Source: Albidovulum sediminicola
GTDB taxonomy: Bacteria > Pseudomonadota > Alphaproteobacteria > Rhodobacterales > Rhodobacteraceae
Reading direction: 5' to 3'
Assembly (NCBI RefSeq): GCF_025751575.1
Contig: NZ_JAOWLA010000006.1
Coordinates: 1-64,000 of the forward strand
DNA length: 64,000 nucleotides
In this document: one piece after another, positions 1 through 7,876 of the stretch
How positions within the stretch are numbered: position 1 is the stretch's first letter
Layout: each line of letters starts with the position of its first letter
Made by a program: the position numbers and the translations under genes
The notes under the pieces: generated by a model
Database searches by the model: none
Told to the model about the DNA's origin: nothing
Seen by the model: only the letters and a program-made list of their open reading frames with translations

Positions 1-124
1 CGAGGACCGCATCAAAGGTCGCCTGGCCCTCTTCCTGTGTCATGGCCTGCTGTGCGAGTGCCGGTGTGACGCACAGTAGCGACGAAACAAGCAGGGCAGG
101 TAGTGGTTTCATTCGGTTCTTCAC
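1..124 (-). CDS. Secreted protein, N-terminal fragment cut by the window edge
   Basis: Only the first ~40 codons are inside the window; the gene runs off the left end. Read on the minus strand, the protein has a basic start, a hydrophobic stretch (PALLVSSLLCV) and a likely signal-peptidase site after TPALA, so the product is exported. The mature part begins QQAMTQEEGQATFDAVL, too short to assign a family. Three in-frame starts compete: GTG at 154, GTG at 124 and ATG at 112. I chose 124 because AAGGAA sits about 7 bases upstream of it. It lies 130 bases downstream of the beta-lactamase-like gene on the same strand, so the two may be co-transcribed. Function unknown. Confidence 0.6.
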   Translation of the reverse strand, partial: MKNRMKPLPALLVSSLLCVTPALAQQAMTQEEGQATFDAVL

Positions 125-166
125 TGAATTTTTCCTTTGCATTGGAGTCTTCACTGGAGTTTTCCT
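118..166. repeat. Short direct duplication before the partial secreted gene
   Basis: Two copies of a 19-base unit, TCTTCACTGAATTTTTCCT at 118-136 and TCTTCACTGGAGTTTTCCT at 148-166, differ at two positions and are 30 bases apart. Each copy, read on the minus strand, carries an AGGAAAA ribosome-binding-like sequence followed by GTG. The result is two candidate translation starts for the downstream gene. Confidence 0.7.
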
Positions 167-254
167 CGCGGGATGACGATGGCTCTTGGCGGAGAGTTCT
201 GTCTTCGCCGGGCAGGAGCGCACTGGCAGGGTCTGCACGGCGAAGTCTCTCCGT

Positions 255-1289
255 TTACTGCTTCGTCATCTGCCCGACGTGGAAGTAGTCGAACAGCGAC
301 CGGGCGACCTCGGCAATTGCCCGATCCCTGTCCGTCTCGGATGTCTCGCTGCTCTTGGTGAACACGGCGATTGCAAACCGACGACCGTCGGGGAGAGTGA
401 TATAGCCGACGTCGTTGGCCACTCCCCCGATGGTTCCGGTCTTGTTCGCCACGGGCGTTCCCTTGGGCAGCAGCCCCTTGAGCCGACCAGCGCCGGTGCG
501 CGTGCGCGACATGACGTCAATCAGGAAGTCGCGGCTCTCGGCGCTCGTCGCCGTGCCATTGTCGATGGCAAGCAGGAGTTGCAGCATCGCAAGGGGCGTT
601 GCTTGGTCGCGGGGATCCGCCTCGAAGTCCAGATTGCGGTCACCCATGATCGTCAGGAGCTCCGGCCGGGTCACAAAGGCCTCCGCGGCGACTTTCATCG
701 TGGCTGGTCCCGGCAGGCCATAGAATTCCCCGATGATCTCGCCAGTCGTCCGATCGACCCTGAAATCGGTGATCCCGAGCCTGCGCAGATATTCGGTTAC
801 TGCCGCGGGTCCGCCGGCCAGTCCCATCGAGATGTCGGTCGCCGTGTTGTCGCTCTCCGTGATCATGATCTCGATCAGGTTCGCCACCGAAAGCTGGACC
901 CCGGGGTGCACGAATGTGTCGCTCAGCGCCGCATCCCCGATCATCATCATGTCGGGTGTGACGTCGACCATCTGGTCGAGGCTGAGTTCCCCCCTGCCCA
1001 CGCGATCCAGTACGGCCGCCGCGATCGCAACCTTGTAGGTGCTGGCCATGACGAAGGCCTCATCGCCATTGAACGCGATGACGTCGTCGCCGCCGATTTC
1101 CTGCGCCGCGAAGCCGATGCGCCCCGCAAGCTTCGTCGCGACCCGCTCGATCGCGGCTCCGACGGCCTGTCCTTCCTGTGTCTGGGCGTATGCCGGGCCG
1201 AAGGTCACCGATGAAACAGTCATCAGCCCGGCAACAAGTATTGCTGCCAAAAGAGATTTTTTGGCTTTTACGGTGTTCTCTTTCGACAT
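255..1289 (-). CDS. Class A beta-lactamase-like serine hydrolase, secreted
   Basis: Family function is hydrolysis of beta-lactams through an acyl-serine intermediate in the periplasm. The 344-residue protein has a signal peptide (hydrophobic LLAAILVAGLMTV, then AYAQ). Class A motifs are visible in order: STYK (nucleophile Ser and Lys73), SDN (position 130) and KTG (position 234). The usual RxDRxEPELN omega-loop motif is replaced: RVDR is followed by about 46 residues before PRDQATPLAM, where typical enzymes have about 13. The equivalent of Glu166 is therefore uncertain. The start is ATG at 1289, with AGGA/GGAG just upstream, rather than the longer upstream frame. It is divergent from an AraC-type regulator. 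True lactamase activity is likely but not certain; a related peptidase-like serine hydrolase is the alternative. Confidence 0.88.
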   Translation of the reverse strand: MSKENTVKAKKSLLAAILVAGLMTVSSVTFGPAYAQTQEGQAVGAAIERVATKLAGRIGFAAQEIGGDDVIAFNGDEAFVMASTYKVAIAAAVLDRVGRGELSLDQMVDVTPDMMMIGDAALSDTFVHPGVQLSVANLIEIMITESDNTATDISMGLAGGPAAVTEYLRRLGITDFRVDRTTGEIIGEFYGLPGPATMKVAAEAFVTRPELLTIMGDRNLDFEADPRDQATPLAMLQLLLAIDNGTATSAESRDFLIDVMSRTRTGAGRLKGLLPKGTPVANKTGTIGGVANDVGYITLPDGRRFAIAVFTKSSETSETDRDRAIAEVARSLFDYFHVGQMTKQ

Positions 1290-1464
1290 TTCCTGGCTCC
1301 AACTATTTCCGAGATCGCCAGAGCCGCGTGGCCATCGCCTGAGTCTCATGGTTTGCTGCTAGTAATTTAGCATGCCAGCGGCGCACCCTGTTTGCAGCTC
1401 ATGCCACCTGTGTCAGAAACATGTCCTAGAAGGTTAACCTGATGGCGTTGAGGGAGCAGCACTA

Positions 1465-2484
1465 ATGAGCAGGAAATCTGGCCCGAGGTTCACGCGCGGA
1501 ATGTTGATTTTGTCACCGTTCGCAAAGGCCTTCACCTCGCGGGGCGGCGATATTGACGCGCTCCTGGTCCGAAACGGTATTCCCGTCGGCGCGCTGAACG
1601 ACCCTGCGATGCTGGTTGACGCGTCCGCCTGTTATTCCGCCATGGAGGAAATGGCGGAAATTCTCGGCGATCCGTATTTTGGCGCAAAGGTGGCAATCGA
1701 AACAGCGAGGAAAGGAACGCCGGCGTTCCGGGATTCGGCGACCAATGCTCGCAACTTCGGAGATTTTCTGTCCCGGGTTGTGGTGGAAGTCTCAAAGCAG
1801 GTTGATAACGTGCGGTACTCCATTTCCATCACGCCCGACATTGTAACCTTCGAAATTCACCGCACCGTCAAGGTTACTAAGCCGTCGACACAGTTGGATG
1901 CAGTCGGCGTCGCACTTTATGTGACTTTGATTAAGAAGGGGATCGGAGAAACCTTCGACACCAAAGAAATCCTGATCACTGTTCCGACTACCGAGGGGCT
2001 TCCGCCGGGTTTTCTTCCGAAACAGGCGCTCATCACATCCCCGATCGACGGAATGCGGATTTCATTTCCGCCGCACTGGCTTTGGGCACCATTCTCGCTG
2101 GACTGGGACCTGGTGAAGGCGTCACGAGGGGAGTTTGCCACAGATGGCGCCAGCGAAGCGACCCTTTCCTATCTTCGCGACATGCTGCGGGACAACATCG
2201 CTTATCAGGATCTGACACTGGACGACTTTGCCTCGATCTGCCGCGTGCATCCACGCCGCATCCAGCGCATCCTGTGGGCACAGGGCACCTCCTACAGTCA
2301 GCTGAAGGACGACGCGCGCCAGAGCGTCACCGAAGACCTCTTGTCGAACACGACCCTGCCCGTTGCGCAAATCGCACTGCAGGTAGGTCTCTCCGGCCCA
2401 GCCGCCCTTGACCGTGCATTCAGGCGATGGACCGGCAGGACGCCGACACAATTCAGGGCAGAATCGAAACCCGAACAGGTTTGA
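1465..2484 (+). CDS. AraC-family transcriptional regulator
   Basis: A 339-residue regulator. The N-terminal ~200 residues resemble the arabinose-binding-like sensor domain found in the OruR/ArgR group of AraC proteins. The C-terminal ~95 residues hold the two helix-turn-helix units (LTLDDFASICRVHPRRIQRI, then LPVAQIALQVGLSGPAALDRAF) ending in the typical RAFRRWTGRTPTQFR signature. The start is ATG at 1465, with GAGGGAG about 9 bases upstream. It is divergent from the beta-lactamase-like gene across a 175-base intergenic region, so local control of that gene is the simplest inference. AraC control of a class A enzyme is unusual, since AmpR (LysR-type) is the common arrangement. Confidence 0.88.
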   Translation: MSRKSGPRFTRGMLILSPFAKAFTSRGGDIDALLVRNGIPVGALNDPAMLVDASACYSAMEEMAEILGDPYFGAKVAIETARKGTPAFRDSATNARNFGDFLSRVVVEVSKQVDNVRYSISITPDIVTFEIHRTVKVTKPSTQLDAVGVALYVTLIKKGIGETFDTKEILITVPTTEGLPPGFLPKQALITSPIDGMRISFPPHWLWAPFSLDWDLVKASRGEFATDGASEATLSYLRDMLRDNIAYQDLTLDDFASICRVHPRRIQRILWAQGTSYSQLKDDARQSVTEDLLSNTTLPVAQIALQVGLSGPAALDRAFRRWTGRTPTQFRAESKPEQV

Positions 2485-2620
2485 CCTGCCCCCCGCGAAA
2501 TCTCTCACGGTGATGTAGAGTCTGCGCCGACCTGCTCCGCGCCCCAATCCTGGACCGCCGGAAGCTGGAATCTTCCGGCACTTTCACGATGGCGAGCTGG
2601 CTGCGCCATCGGGGAAATGG

Positions 2621-3030
2621 TGGTGTCATTTGTGGACGGCTCCGGTTTTGCAAGGGTTTTCTTGAGCGACGTGGATCGAAGCAGGTTGCGGTCATTTGTC
2701 CGGCCTTTGTGCGCGGTGTTTCCGACCGCTGGCCCTGATGAAGTCCGCGTGCAGGGTTCCTATCAGACAGGCGGGCTCGGATGAGAAGGGCGGTGAGAAA
2801 GTCGGCCACGGTAGCGGCGGGATAAGCCTGCTGCGGGCGGCGTAAAAGTCGTCCACCTTTGCCTTCCTTTTTGACGGAGGGAGGGCGGGAGGATCTTCAC
2901 CGTGGACTTGTATCGAAAGGTTCGCTTGGCCTGTGCCGAAGGCATGAGCCAGCGGGAGGCCGCCCGGCATTTCGGGATATCCCGGGATAGTGTGCGGAAG
3001 ATGTTGGCGTTTTCCGTGCCGCCCGGTTAG
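2621..3030 (+). mobile_element. IS21-family insertion sequence, left-end remnant
   Basis: The segment contains the 5' end of an IS21-type transposase gene (from 2902) preceded by two copies of GTCATTTGT, at 2625-2633 and 2691-2699, each followed by a GG-rich stretch. IS21 elements carry such repeated sites near their ends, for transposase binding. Everything after the first ~43 transposase codons, including istB, is gone. The exact left boundary is inferred. Confidence 0.6.
2902..3030 (+). pseudogene. istA: IstA transposase, N-terminal fragment (IS21 family)
   Basis: GTG at 2902 opens a frame reading VDLYRKVRLACAEGMSQREA, then the helix-turn-helix RHFGISRDSVRKML and AFSVPPG, ending with TAG at 3028-3030. 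This is the well-conserved N-terminus of IS21-type IstA transposases. Full-length IstA continues for several hundred residues after VPPG(Y); here the frame stops exactly there and the following DNA is unrelated, indicating deletion or disruption at about 3027. SD-like GGAGG lies at about 2889. The fragment is non-functional. Confidence 0.82.
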
Positions 3031-3185
3031 CCGCGCCGGTGATAACAAAACTCCACCATGATTACCCATTTGGTTTCCTGAGAGGCGGGGGCCAACTTGT
3101 CTGCCAACTCGGCAACCCGAGGTCGCCACGCTTAAGGCAAATCAATCCGAAGCAAAGACAGAGATTGCCTCATCAACGCCCCTCA

Positions 3186-4007
3186 TTAGCGTGCGAGGTT
3201 TTCGCGACTTCTTGCCCTCCGAACATTGGCGAAGTACAGCGTTCCGGGCTGAACTAGATGAACACCGCGCGTGCAGCAGAGATAAACTCCGTAGTCGAAG
3301 TGGTTCGTCGTGTTATCTCGCCCATTCTGAGCACGAATGTTAGGGTCGAGGGTCGGCCCTCGATAGGCACCACGCTGCTTGCCGTCGATGAAGACAGTTA
3401 ATTGGCCATCGGCGCCATTGGACCAATTCGCAAAGACTTCAATATGCCGCCAGCGCCCTTTGAAGTCTCGCATCGGCATCAAGTTAATCTCGGCTACGGC
3501 GGCGCAGTCATGCTGTCCCGTGGTTTTTTGAAGGCGTAGGATCAGTTGGTTTCCGCTTCCCGCGCGTGAGTTGTGCGCGATGCTGGCATGGGGACAGTCG
3601 AAACCTTTCCATTGTGCAAAGATATAACCGCCACCGGTTTGCTGCGTATAGGTCGGGAAATCAGTGGGGATCAGCATGTCCCAAGCGTACCAAGCCTGAT
3701 CAGGTTGGGAGAAATTGCCACGACCTCCAGACGCAAGCTCGCGAAGCATGGAACGTACAGATCCGTAAGAGCAGTCTCCTTGTCCAGACCCATCCGAGTA
3801 GGTGCCCGTCAAGCAGTCTCCACCATAAATGGAAAATGCATGGATACGCTTTGCGACGATACCTTCGATGTTGTGGCGAAGAATTTTGTAGGAGCCCGGC
3901 AGATTGGAGTCGTTCTCCCGAAATCGAGCGAAATCCCAGCGATCGCCAAAGGCCGGCGAAACTCCGACCGTCAAGGTTATCATAAGAAAATAAAGAATCT
4001 GACGCAT
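3186..4007 (-). CDS. Secreted polysaccharide-lyase-like protein (heparin-lyase-like jelly roll)
   Basis: A 273-residue exported protein (signal MRQILYFLMITLTVGVSPAFG). The body has features of the heparin-lyase-like polysaccharide lyase fold: an early region with RDxD-like polar repeats, WYAWDMLIP, a FAQWKG segment, LRLQK, and a late WRHIEVFANWS with FIDGKQRG, which match the concanavalin-type beta-jelly-roll strands of that family. Cysteines (DC, CSY, CPH, CAA, CC) suggest disulfides. Start: ATG at 4007 has GAGGAAGG 5 bases upstream; a GTG at 4013 overlaps that site and is less likely. It stands alone in a mobile-looking segment with lower GC than the neighbours. Substrate unknown; the fold assignment is from memory of the family. 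Confidence 0.6.
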   Translation of the reverse strand: MRQILYFLMITLTVGVSPAFGDRWDFARFRENDSNLPGSYKILRHNIEGIVAKRIHAFSIYGGDCLTGTYSDGSGQGDCSYGSVRSMLRELASGGRGNFSQPDQAWYAWDMLIPTDFPTYTQQTGGGYIFAQWKGFDCPHASIAHNSRAGSGNQLILRLQKTTGQHDCAAVAEINLMPMRDFKGRWRHIEVFANWSNGADGQLTVFIDGKQRGAYRGPTLDPNIRAQNGRDNTTNHFDYGVYLCCTRGVHLVQPGTLYFANVRRARSRENLAR

Positions 4008-4307
4008 TATCACCTTCCTCTGCTGATGTAATCAATCGGTGCTTTTTAAGCGCGATCGGATGAGCCTTGGGCTTTCGCACGAATGGGACGCGGTTGTGTT
4101 TTCCGAAAGACGAGCATCGCCTATCACGTCTGTTGGGCTCATTCTTGGATCTTGCGACCAAGCCGTTAATCTCCTTGCGGATCGGTCTTGCTACAGGACA
4201 GATCCGTTTTATTCAGACCTTCTCGGAGCGAGTTTCAGCCCCCCAATCATTATGGCAAGTCCCATTTCCGCCCTTAGAGTTTAGAATGTCCCTTCAAGTT
4301 ATGCTGG

Positions 4308-5057
4308 CTACTCGGCCGCCATGCCTGCGCCAGACATGCTCAGCCGCTTGACATAGGACTTGAACTCGCCCGGCGAAGTAAAGCAGCGAAGGCCTGCCGC
4401 GCTGGCCATGGAGATCAGCTCAGCGCTTTCTCCCAACAGCACAGCCACAGGCTCCGTCAATTCGGCCTGGACTCCATTGGGCCAGACCAGATCGAGGATT
4501 GCGCGCTGTTCTCCCGTTTCGGGGTCCACGTGGTCGAGAGCCATCTCACCTCGTGCGAAGCCTTGCTCAACCACCCAATCGTTTAGCGCTTCAAGCTCGC
4601 TTGCTTCATCTTCACTGGCGATCCCGCCGAGCAGGACCCGGTCCGTGATCCTGGCCGCGCGTGCGCCGTCGAGAAGTGACGTTTCGTCATGCAGAAGCGA
4701 GGCGAGGCAAGCGTTGGCGGCATCCGCCAGGAGATCTTTGCGCGCTTCCATGAAGTCGCGGTAGTTTTCGATACGCCATAGCGCCGGGTCTTCCGGGATC
4801 CACTGCGACCTCAGCGCGCCTGGGTGGGCTGCTTCGATCGTCGGGAAATAGTCCTCGGGCCTGCGGTCGGAGATCGCGAGGTTTGTATCCTTGGTCAGGA
4901 AGCAGAAGTTCGCCAGCGCGTTCACCTCGGCACGTGCGTAGCTGGCCTCGTAGAGGCGCGCGCGTGGGAAGATGTGGTGAACTTCGAGGCGGCTCATTCT
5001 TCCCAGCAAGTTGTTCTTCAACGGCAGCCCTGTTCCCCAGTCACGCGCCTCCGTCAC
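4308..5057 (-). pseudogene. DUF262/DUF1524 (GmrSD-type) protein, C-terminal remnant
   Basis: The fragment reads DWGTGLPL, then the HNH-type nuclease core LEVHHIFPRARLYE, NALANFCFLTKDTNLAISDR and PEDYF, the hallmark of DUF1524, the C-terminal domain of GmrSD-like modification-dependent restriction proteins. A full protein carries an N-terminal DUF262 (ParB-like NTPase) domain of several hundred residues, absent here. The open frame can be followed only a few codons upstream of the GTG at 5057 before joining the end of the DUF3987 remnant. The HH of the nuclease core is intact. Probably an inactive relic of a defence gene; residual expression from the upstream genes is possible because it is co-oriented with them. 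Confidence 0.72.
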
Positions 5058-5964
5058 CCGTGCCGCACAAGTATCTCGATGGCTTCCGCGGCGGCCAAGT
5101 GGCTCGTGGACACTTGGGATTACCCTGAGGTTCTGCCGAGCGACGTAATTCAGCGGGCGCCCAACCGCGAACTGCGGACCAGCCTGGCTGAATCATCAGG
5201 TGGATTGCCAGTCTGCGGCCGTAGAGCGTGTATGAACCCTCTTCCTTTCGGGTTCTCTGGATCGGATTGCCCTGCCACAGATCATTGAACGCGGCGAGCG
5301 TGCTTTGCCGGTTGTCCCGAGACATCGCGTAGCCCCCCAGGAACTGTCCGCCTTCATCCGAAAAGATACCAAGAGAAGGGATTCCCTCGGCGTACTTGCG
5401 GGCTAAACCTGCGAAAGTGGGTTCCGTCACGATGCGTCCGGGCGACGGCGGCGCAGTCGGCTCAACTCCAAGAGCCTTCAGATCCGCCTCCGCGGCCGTG
5501 CGGTTCTGCCCCTTGGACTTCTTGGCTTCCGAAAGGATAGATTCACGCTGGCCCTTCCACAGCGCATGCTTGATCTCCCAGGATGCATAATCCAGGTTCC
5601 AGGCTTTTTGTGCCTCTTGCTCGAAGGCCCGAAGACCGGCCATGAGAGCCGCATCACAGGAAGACTTCCGCTCTCCCGACTTGGCGATGGTCATGGCGTA
5701 CAACGAAACCGGACGCGACCCGCCGAGCGTCTCGACATCAACAAAACCCTGCATTGCAAGCGATGCAATCGAAAGCGCAGATGCCGCCGGCAAGGCGACC
5801 GGCGCGCCGGTCTTGCCCTGCACCGCCTTCACTGCCTGCCGCAGCGGCCCAAGAGCCGCCACAGGATACTCCGCACCGGGTCTCAATTCCCGCAGAAGAG
5901 GCTGGGGAGCTTCCGCAGCAAATGGGACTTCTAGTGCCACGATGCGTTCGGGCACCATCTTCAC
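5041..5964 (-). pseudogene. DUF3987 protein, C-terminally truncated
   Basis: From GTG at 5964 (GGAGG 7 bases upstream, 2 bases after the Toprim gene's stop) the protein begins MKMVPERIVALEVPF and shows the DUF3987 features: LPAASALSIASLAMQGF, the Ser/Lys-rich TIAKSGERKSSCD (P-loop-like), FSDEGGQFLGGYAM (acidic Walker-B-like) and GRRLAIHLMIQPG. Intact family members continue for 150 or more residues. Here the reading frame changes after about QPG and ends in low-similarity sequence at 5041. An alternative frame just before the end (VSTSHLAAAEAIEILVRHG) looks like real coding sequence, pointing to a deletion or frameshift. These proteins are primase/helicase-like partners in mobile elements. 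Confidence 0.7.
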
Positions 5965-5966
5965 GG

Positions 5967-6632
5967 CTACGCCTCCGCCTTGGTCAGGAAATCGTTCCAA
6001 TCACTGCCTTCAGGAGCGGGCAGCAGAGATACATCCCAGCCCAATGCAGCAGCGCGAAATGCCAGTTTGTTGCCAGCGCCGCGTCCAGCGTTGTCTCCAT
6101 CGCTCGCCACGATCAGCCGACCAGGTCGCCTAGGCAGGCGCAGCCCGACCAAACCGGAGGTCGAGAGGGCAGCCCAGATAGCTGCAGGCCCTGTCAGCAA
6201 CCCGCTGGCTAGGCTGAGCGCAGTCTCAATGCCCTCCGCCACGACCACAGGGGCCTCCGCACAGCTGAGCTCGACGTGACCGCCGCCGCACGCACCCAGC
6301 ATCAGCTTCTTGGTTCCGTTCGGCAGATCTGCATTCCCCAAGCCGTCCTGCCGAAGGTAAGTGCGGTGGATCGCAAAGTGATCGCCCCCGTCCACACGCG
6401 CGATCATCGCGGGCAGGTGGCGGGCCGTCGGGCCGTGCCAGCACTTCGGGTGGTACCGCAAAGTTTCAGGTAGCGAAGCGGTGATCCCACGGTGACGCAG
6501 GTACAGGTCCGCCACAGATCCCTGAATAGGCAGAGCCTCTTGCCAGATCGCTTTTGCACGCTCCGCGTTCTTTGCAAATTCGAGGAGGCGGCCTTTTGCG
6601 AAGCGCTCCACTCCTGTCGCCACGTTCTGCAT
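5967..6632 (-). CDS. Toprim-domain protein (DUF7146-type primase module)
   Basis: A 221-residue protein with the Toprim fold: VVVAEGIETALSLASGLL (catalytic Glu) and LIVASDGDNAGRGAGNKLA (DxD-type metal site), preceded by the DUF7146-like ALPIQGSVADLYLRHRGI and LRYHPKCWHG. The usual N-terminal zinc-finger portion of such phage/plasmid primases is absent, so the protein is either a short variant or 5'-truncated. The ATG at 6632 has AAGAGGA directly abutting it, poor spacing that supports truncation. It overlaps or abuts the DUF3987 gene, the usual pairing in integrative elements. Role: primer synthesis or replication of the element (inferred). Confidence 0.72.
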   Translation of the reverse strand: MQNVATGVERFAKGRLLEFAKNAERAKAIWQEALPIQGSVADLYLRHRGITASLPETLRYHPKCWHGPTARHLPAMIARVDGGDHFAIHRTYLRQDGLGNADLPNGTKKLMLGACGGGHVELSCAEAPVVVAEGIETALSLASGLLTGPAAIWAALSTSGLVGLRLPRRPGRLIVASDGDNAGRGAGNKLAFRAAALGWDVSLLPAPEGSDWNDFLTKAEA

Positions 6633-6796
6633 TCCTCTTGCTGCTCGGCGCCGGCGTGAACGCTGTCAAATCCAGGATTCGATTGGATTCTGGGGAGTGA
6701 GGCATTTTGTTCCCCGGGCGTTCCCCGGAGCATGAGCGGCTCCTCGAGGTAACACACCCTATGTTTGGTCAAGTTTCTGTTTTTATTGGATATTTT

Positions 6797-6871
6797 TGGC
6801 TCCGGCGGTAGGGATCGAACCTACGACCAATTGATTAACAGTCAACTGCTCTACCGCTGAGCTACGCCGGA
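6797..6871 (-). tRNA. tRNA-Asn (GTT)
   Basis: On the minus strand the sequence folds as a cloverleaf: acceptor TCCGGCG/CGCCGGA, D-arm GCTCAGCGGTAGAGC, anticodon loop CTGTTAA with anticodon GTT, and T-arm GTAGGTTCGATCCCTAC, with G discriminator and encoded CCA. The 3' end (6797) is the border of the accessory segment to the left, consistent with use as an integration site. Confidence 0.96.
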
Positions 6872-6940
6872 ACACGGGGGGCGATATAGCAAGCGATACT
6901 GGGGGCGTCCAGAGGGATTTGTCACAAAAATCGTAATCTC

Positions 6941-7834
6941 TCACATGCGACGGTAGATGGTGCCGGGTCCGGGGGTGCCGTTCCGGGAAATCTGGTTTCT
7001 GTCTTCGAGATCAAGGAGATGGGCAAGGACGTTGCGGGTGGCCGCGCCCATGAGGGCGGCGGGCGTGTCGGTGTAGATGCGGCGTGCGAGGGCGTCGGCG
7101 TCGGCTGCGCCGGCCTCAAGTGCCGCCAGGATCTGGGACTCGCGTTCGCGCCGGTGGTTGGTGAGGAAGGCTATGCGGTCGGCTGGGTCCTCGACCGGGT
7201 CGCCATGGCCGGGGTGTAGCCGGCTGGCGCCGAGCGCCGCCAGCCGGGCAAGGCTCTCCATATAGGCCCCCATGTCCCCGTCGGGCGGCGAGACCAGCGA
7301 ACTGGCCCAGCCCATCACGTGATCCCCGGAAAAAATGCGGTCGCCCCAGGCGAAGCAGAGGTGATTGCCCAGATGTCCGGGCGTATGGACGGCCTGCAGT
7401 GACCATCCCTCACCGGAGACGATTGCGCCGTCCACCAAGGCCTCGTCCGGGCTGAAGTCGAGGTCGATACCCTCGCCGCCGCCGAAGGTGCCCTGTCGCG
7501 CCAGTTCCTCCATTCGTGCGCTGCGCCCGGCGAAGGCGCCTCCGAAGGCCAGGACCGGCGCCCCCGTGGCTTCGGAGAGCGGGCGGGCTAGCGGAGAGTG
7601 GTCGAGGTGGCTGTGGGTGACGAAAATATGGCTGACGGTTTCACCGGGCGCCAGCGCGGCCAAGATGGCGTCCAGATGGGCGGGCAGGGCTGGGCCGGGG
7701 TCGATCACGGCGACACGGCCTTCGCCAAGGATATAGGTGTTGGTGCCGGTGAAGGTCATCGGGGCAGGATTCGGCGCACGCAGAAGCCGAAGCCCCGGTT
7801 CCAGCGGGATCGGTCCCCCGGTCGCATCCTGCAT
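6941..7834 (-). CDS. MBL-fold metallo-hydrolase (LACTB2-like)
   Basis: A 297-residue protein with the metallo-beta-lactamase superfamily metal motif THSHLDHS, further His/Asp ligands in HTPGHLGNHLCF, FSGDHVMGW and HPGHGD, and a C-terminal winged-helix-like tail (RERESQILAAL...LLDLEDRNQISR). This layout matches the glyoxalase-II/LACTB2-like hydrolases, whose substrates are thioesters or RNA ends; no antibiotic role is implied. The start is ATG at 7834 (MQDATGG). It is divergent from the histidine kinase at 7877 with only 42 bases between, so the promoters overlap. Specific substrate unknown. Confidence 0.9.
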   Translation of the reverse strand: MQDATGGPIPLEPGLRLLRAPNPAPMTFTGTNTYILGEGRVAVIDPGPALPAHLDAILAALAPGETVSHIFVTHSHLDHSPLARPLSEATGAPVLAFGGAFAGRSARMEELARQGTFGGGEGIDLDFSPDEALVDGAIVSGEGWSLQAVHTPGHLGNHLCFAWGDRIFSGDHVMGWASSLVSPPDGDMGAYMESLARLAALGASRLHPGHGDPVEDPADRIAFLTNHRRERESQILAALEAGAADADALARRIYTDTPAALMGAATRNVLAHLLDLEDRNQISRNGTPGPGTIYRRM

Positions 7835-7876
7835 CTTACGCTTCCTTCCCTGCCGTCGCGCCGCTAGGGTCCGACC

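Larger units (their letters stand above)
2485..6796. mobile_element. Putative decayed integrative element abutting tRNA-Asn
   Basis: Between the AraC regulator and the tRNA-Asn 3' end lies a run of genes unlike the conserved flanks: an IS21 remnant, a secreted lyase-like protein, a truncated DUF1524 protein, a truncated DUF3987 protein and a Toprim protein. Toprim/DUF3987 pairs are typical replication modules of phage-like or plasmid-like elements, and tRNA 3' ends are common integration sites. No integrase and no second copy of the tRNA 3' end were found by eye, so the left limit is a guess and may extend to the beta-lactamase region. Confidence 0.45.

Noticed and set aside
1-6796. Second copy of the tRNA-Asn 3' end as an attachment repeat
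   Set aside because: No stretch matching the tRNA T-arm and acceptor was found by eye; the other att site may be outside the window or lost.
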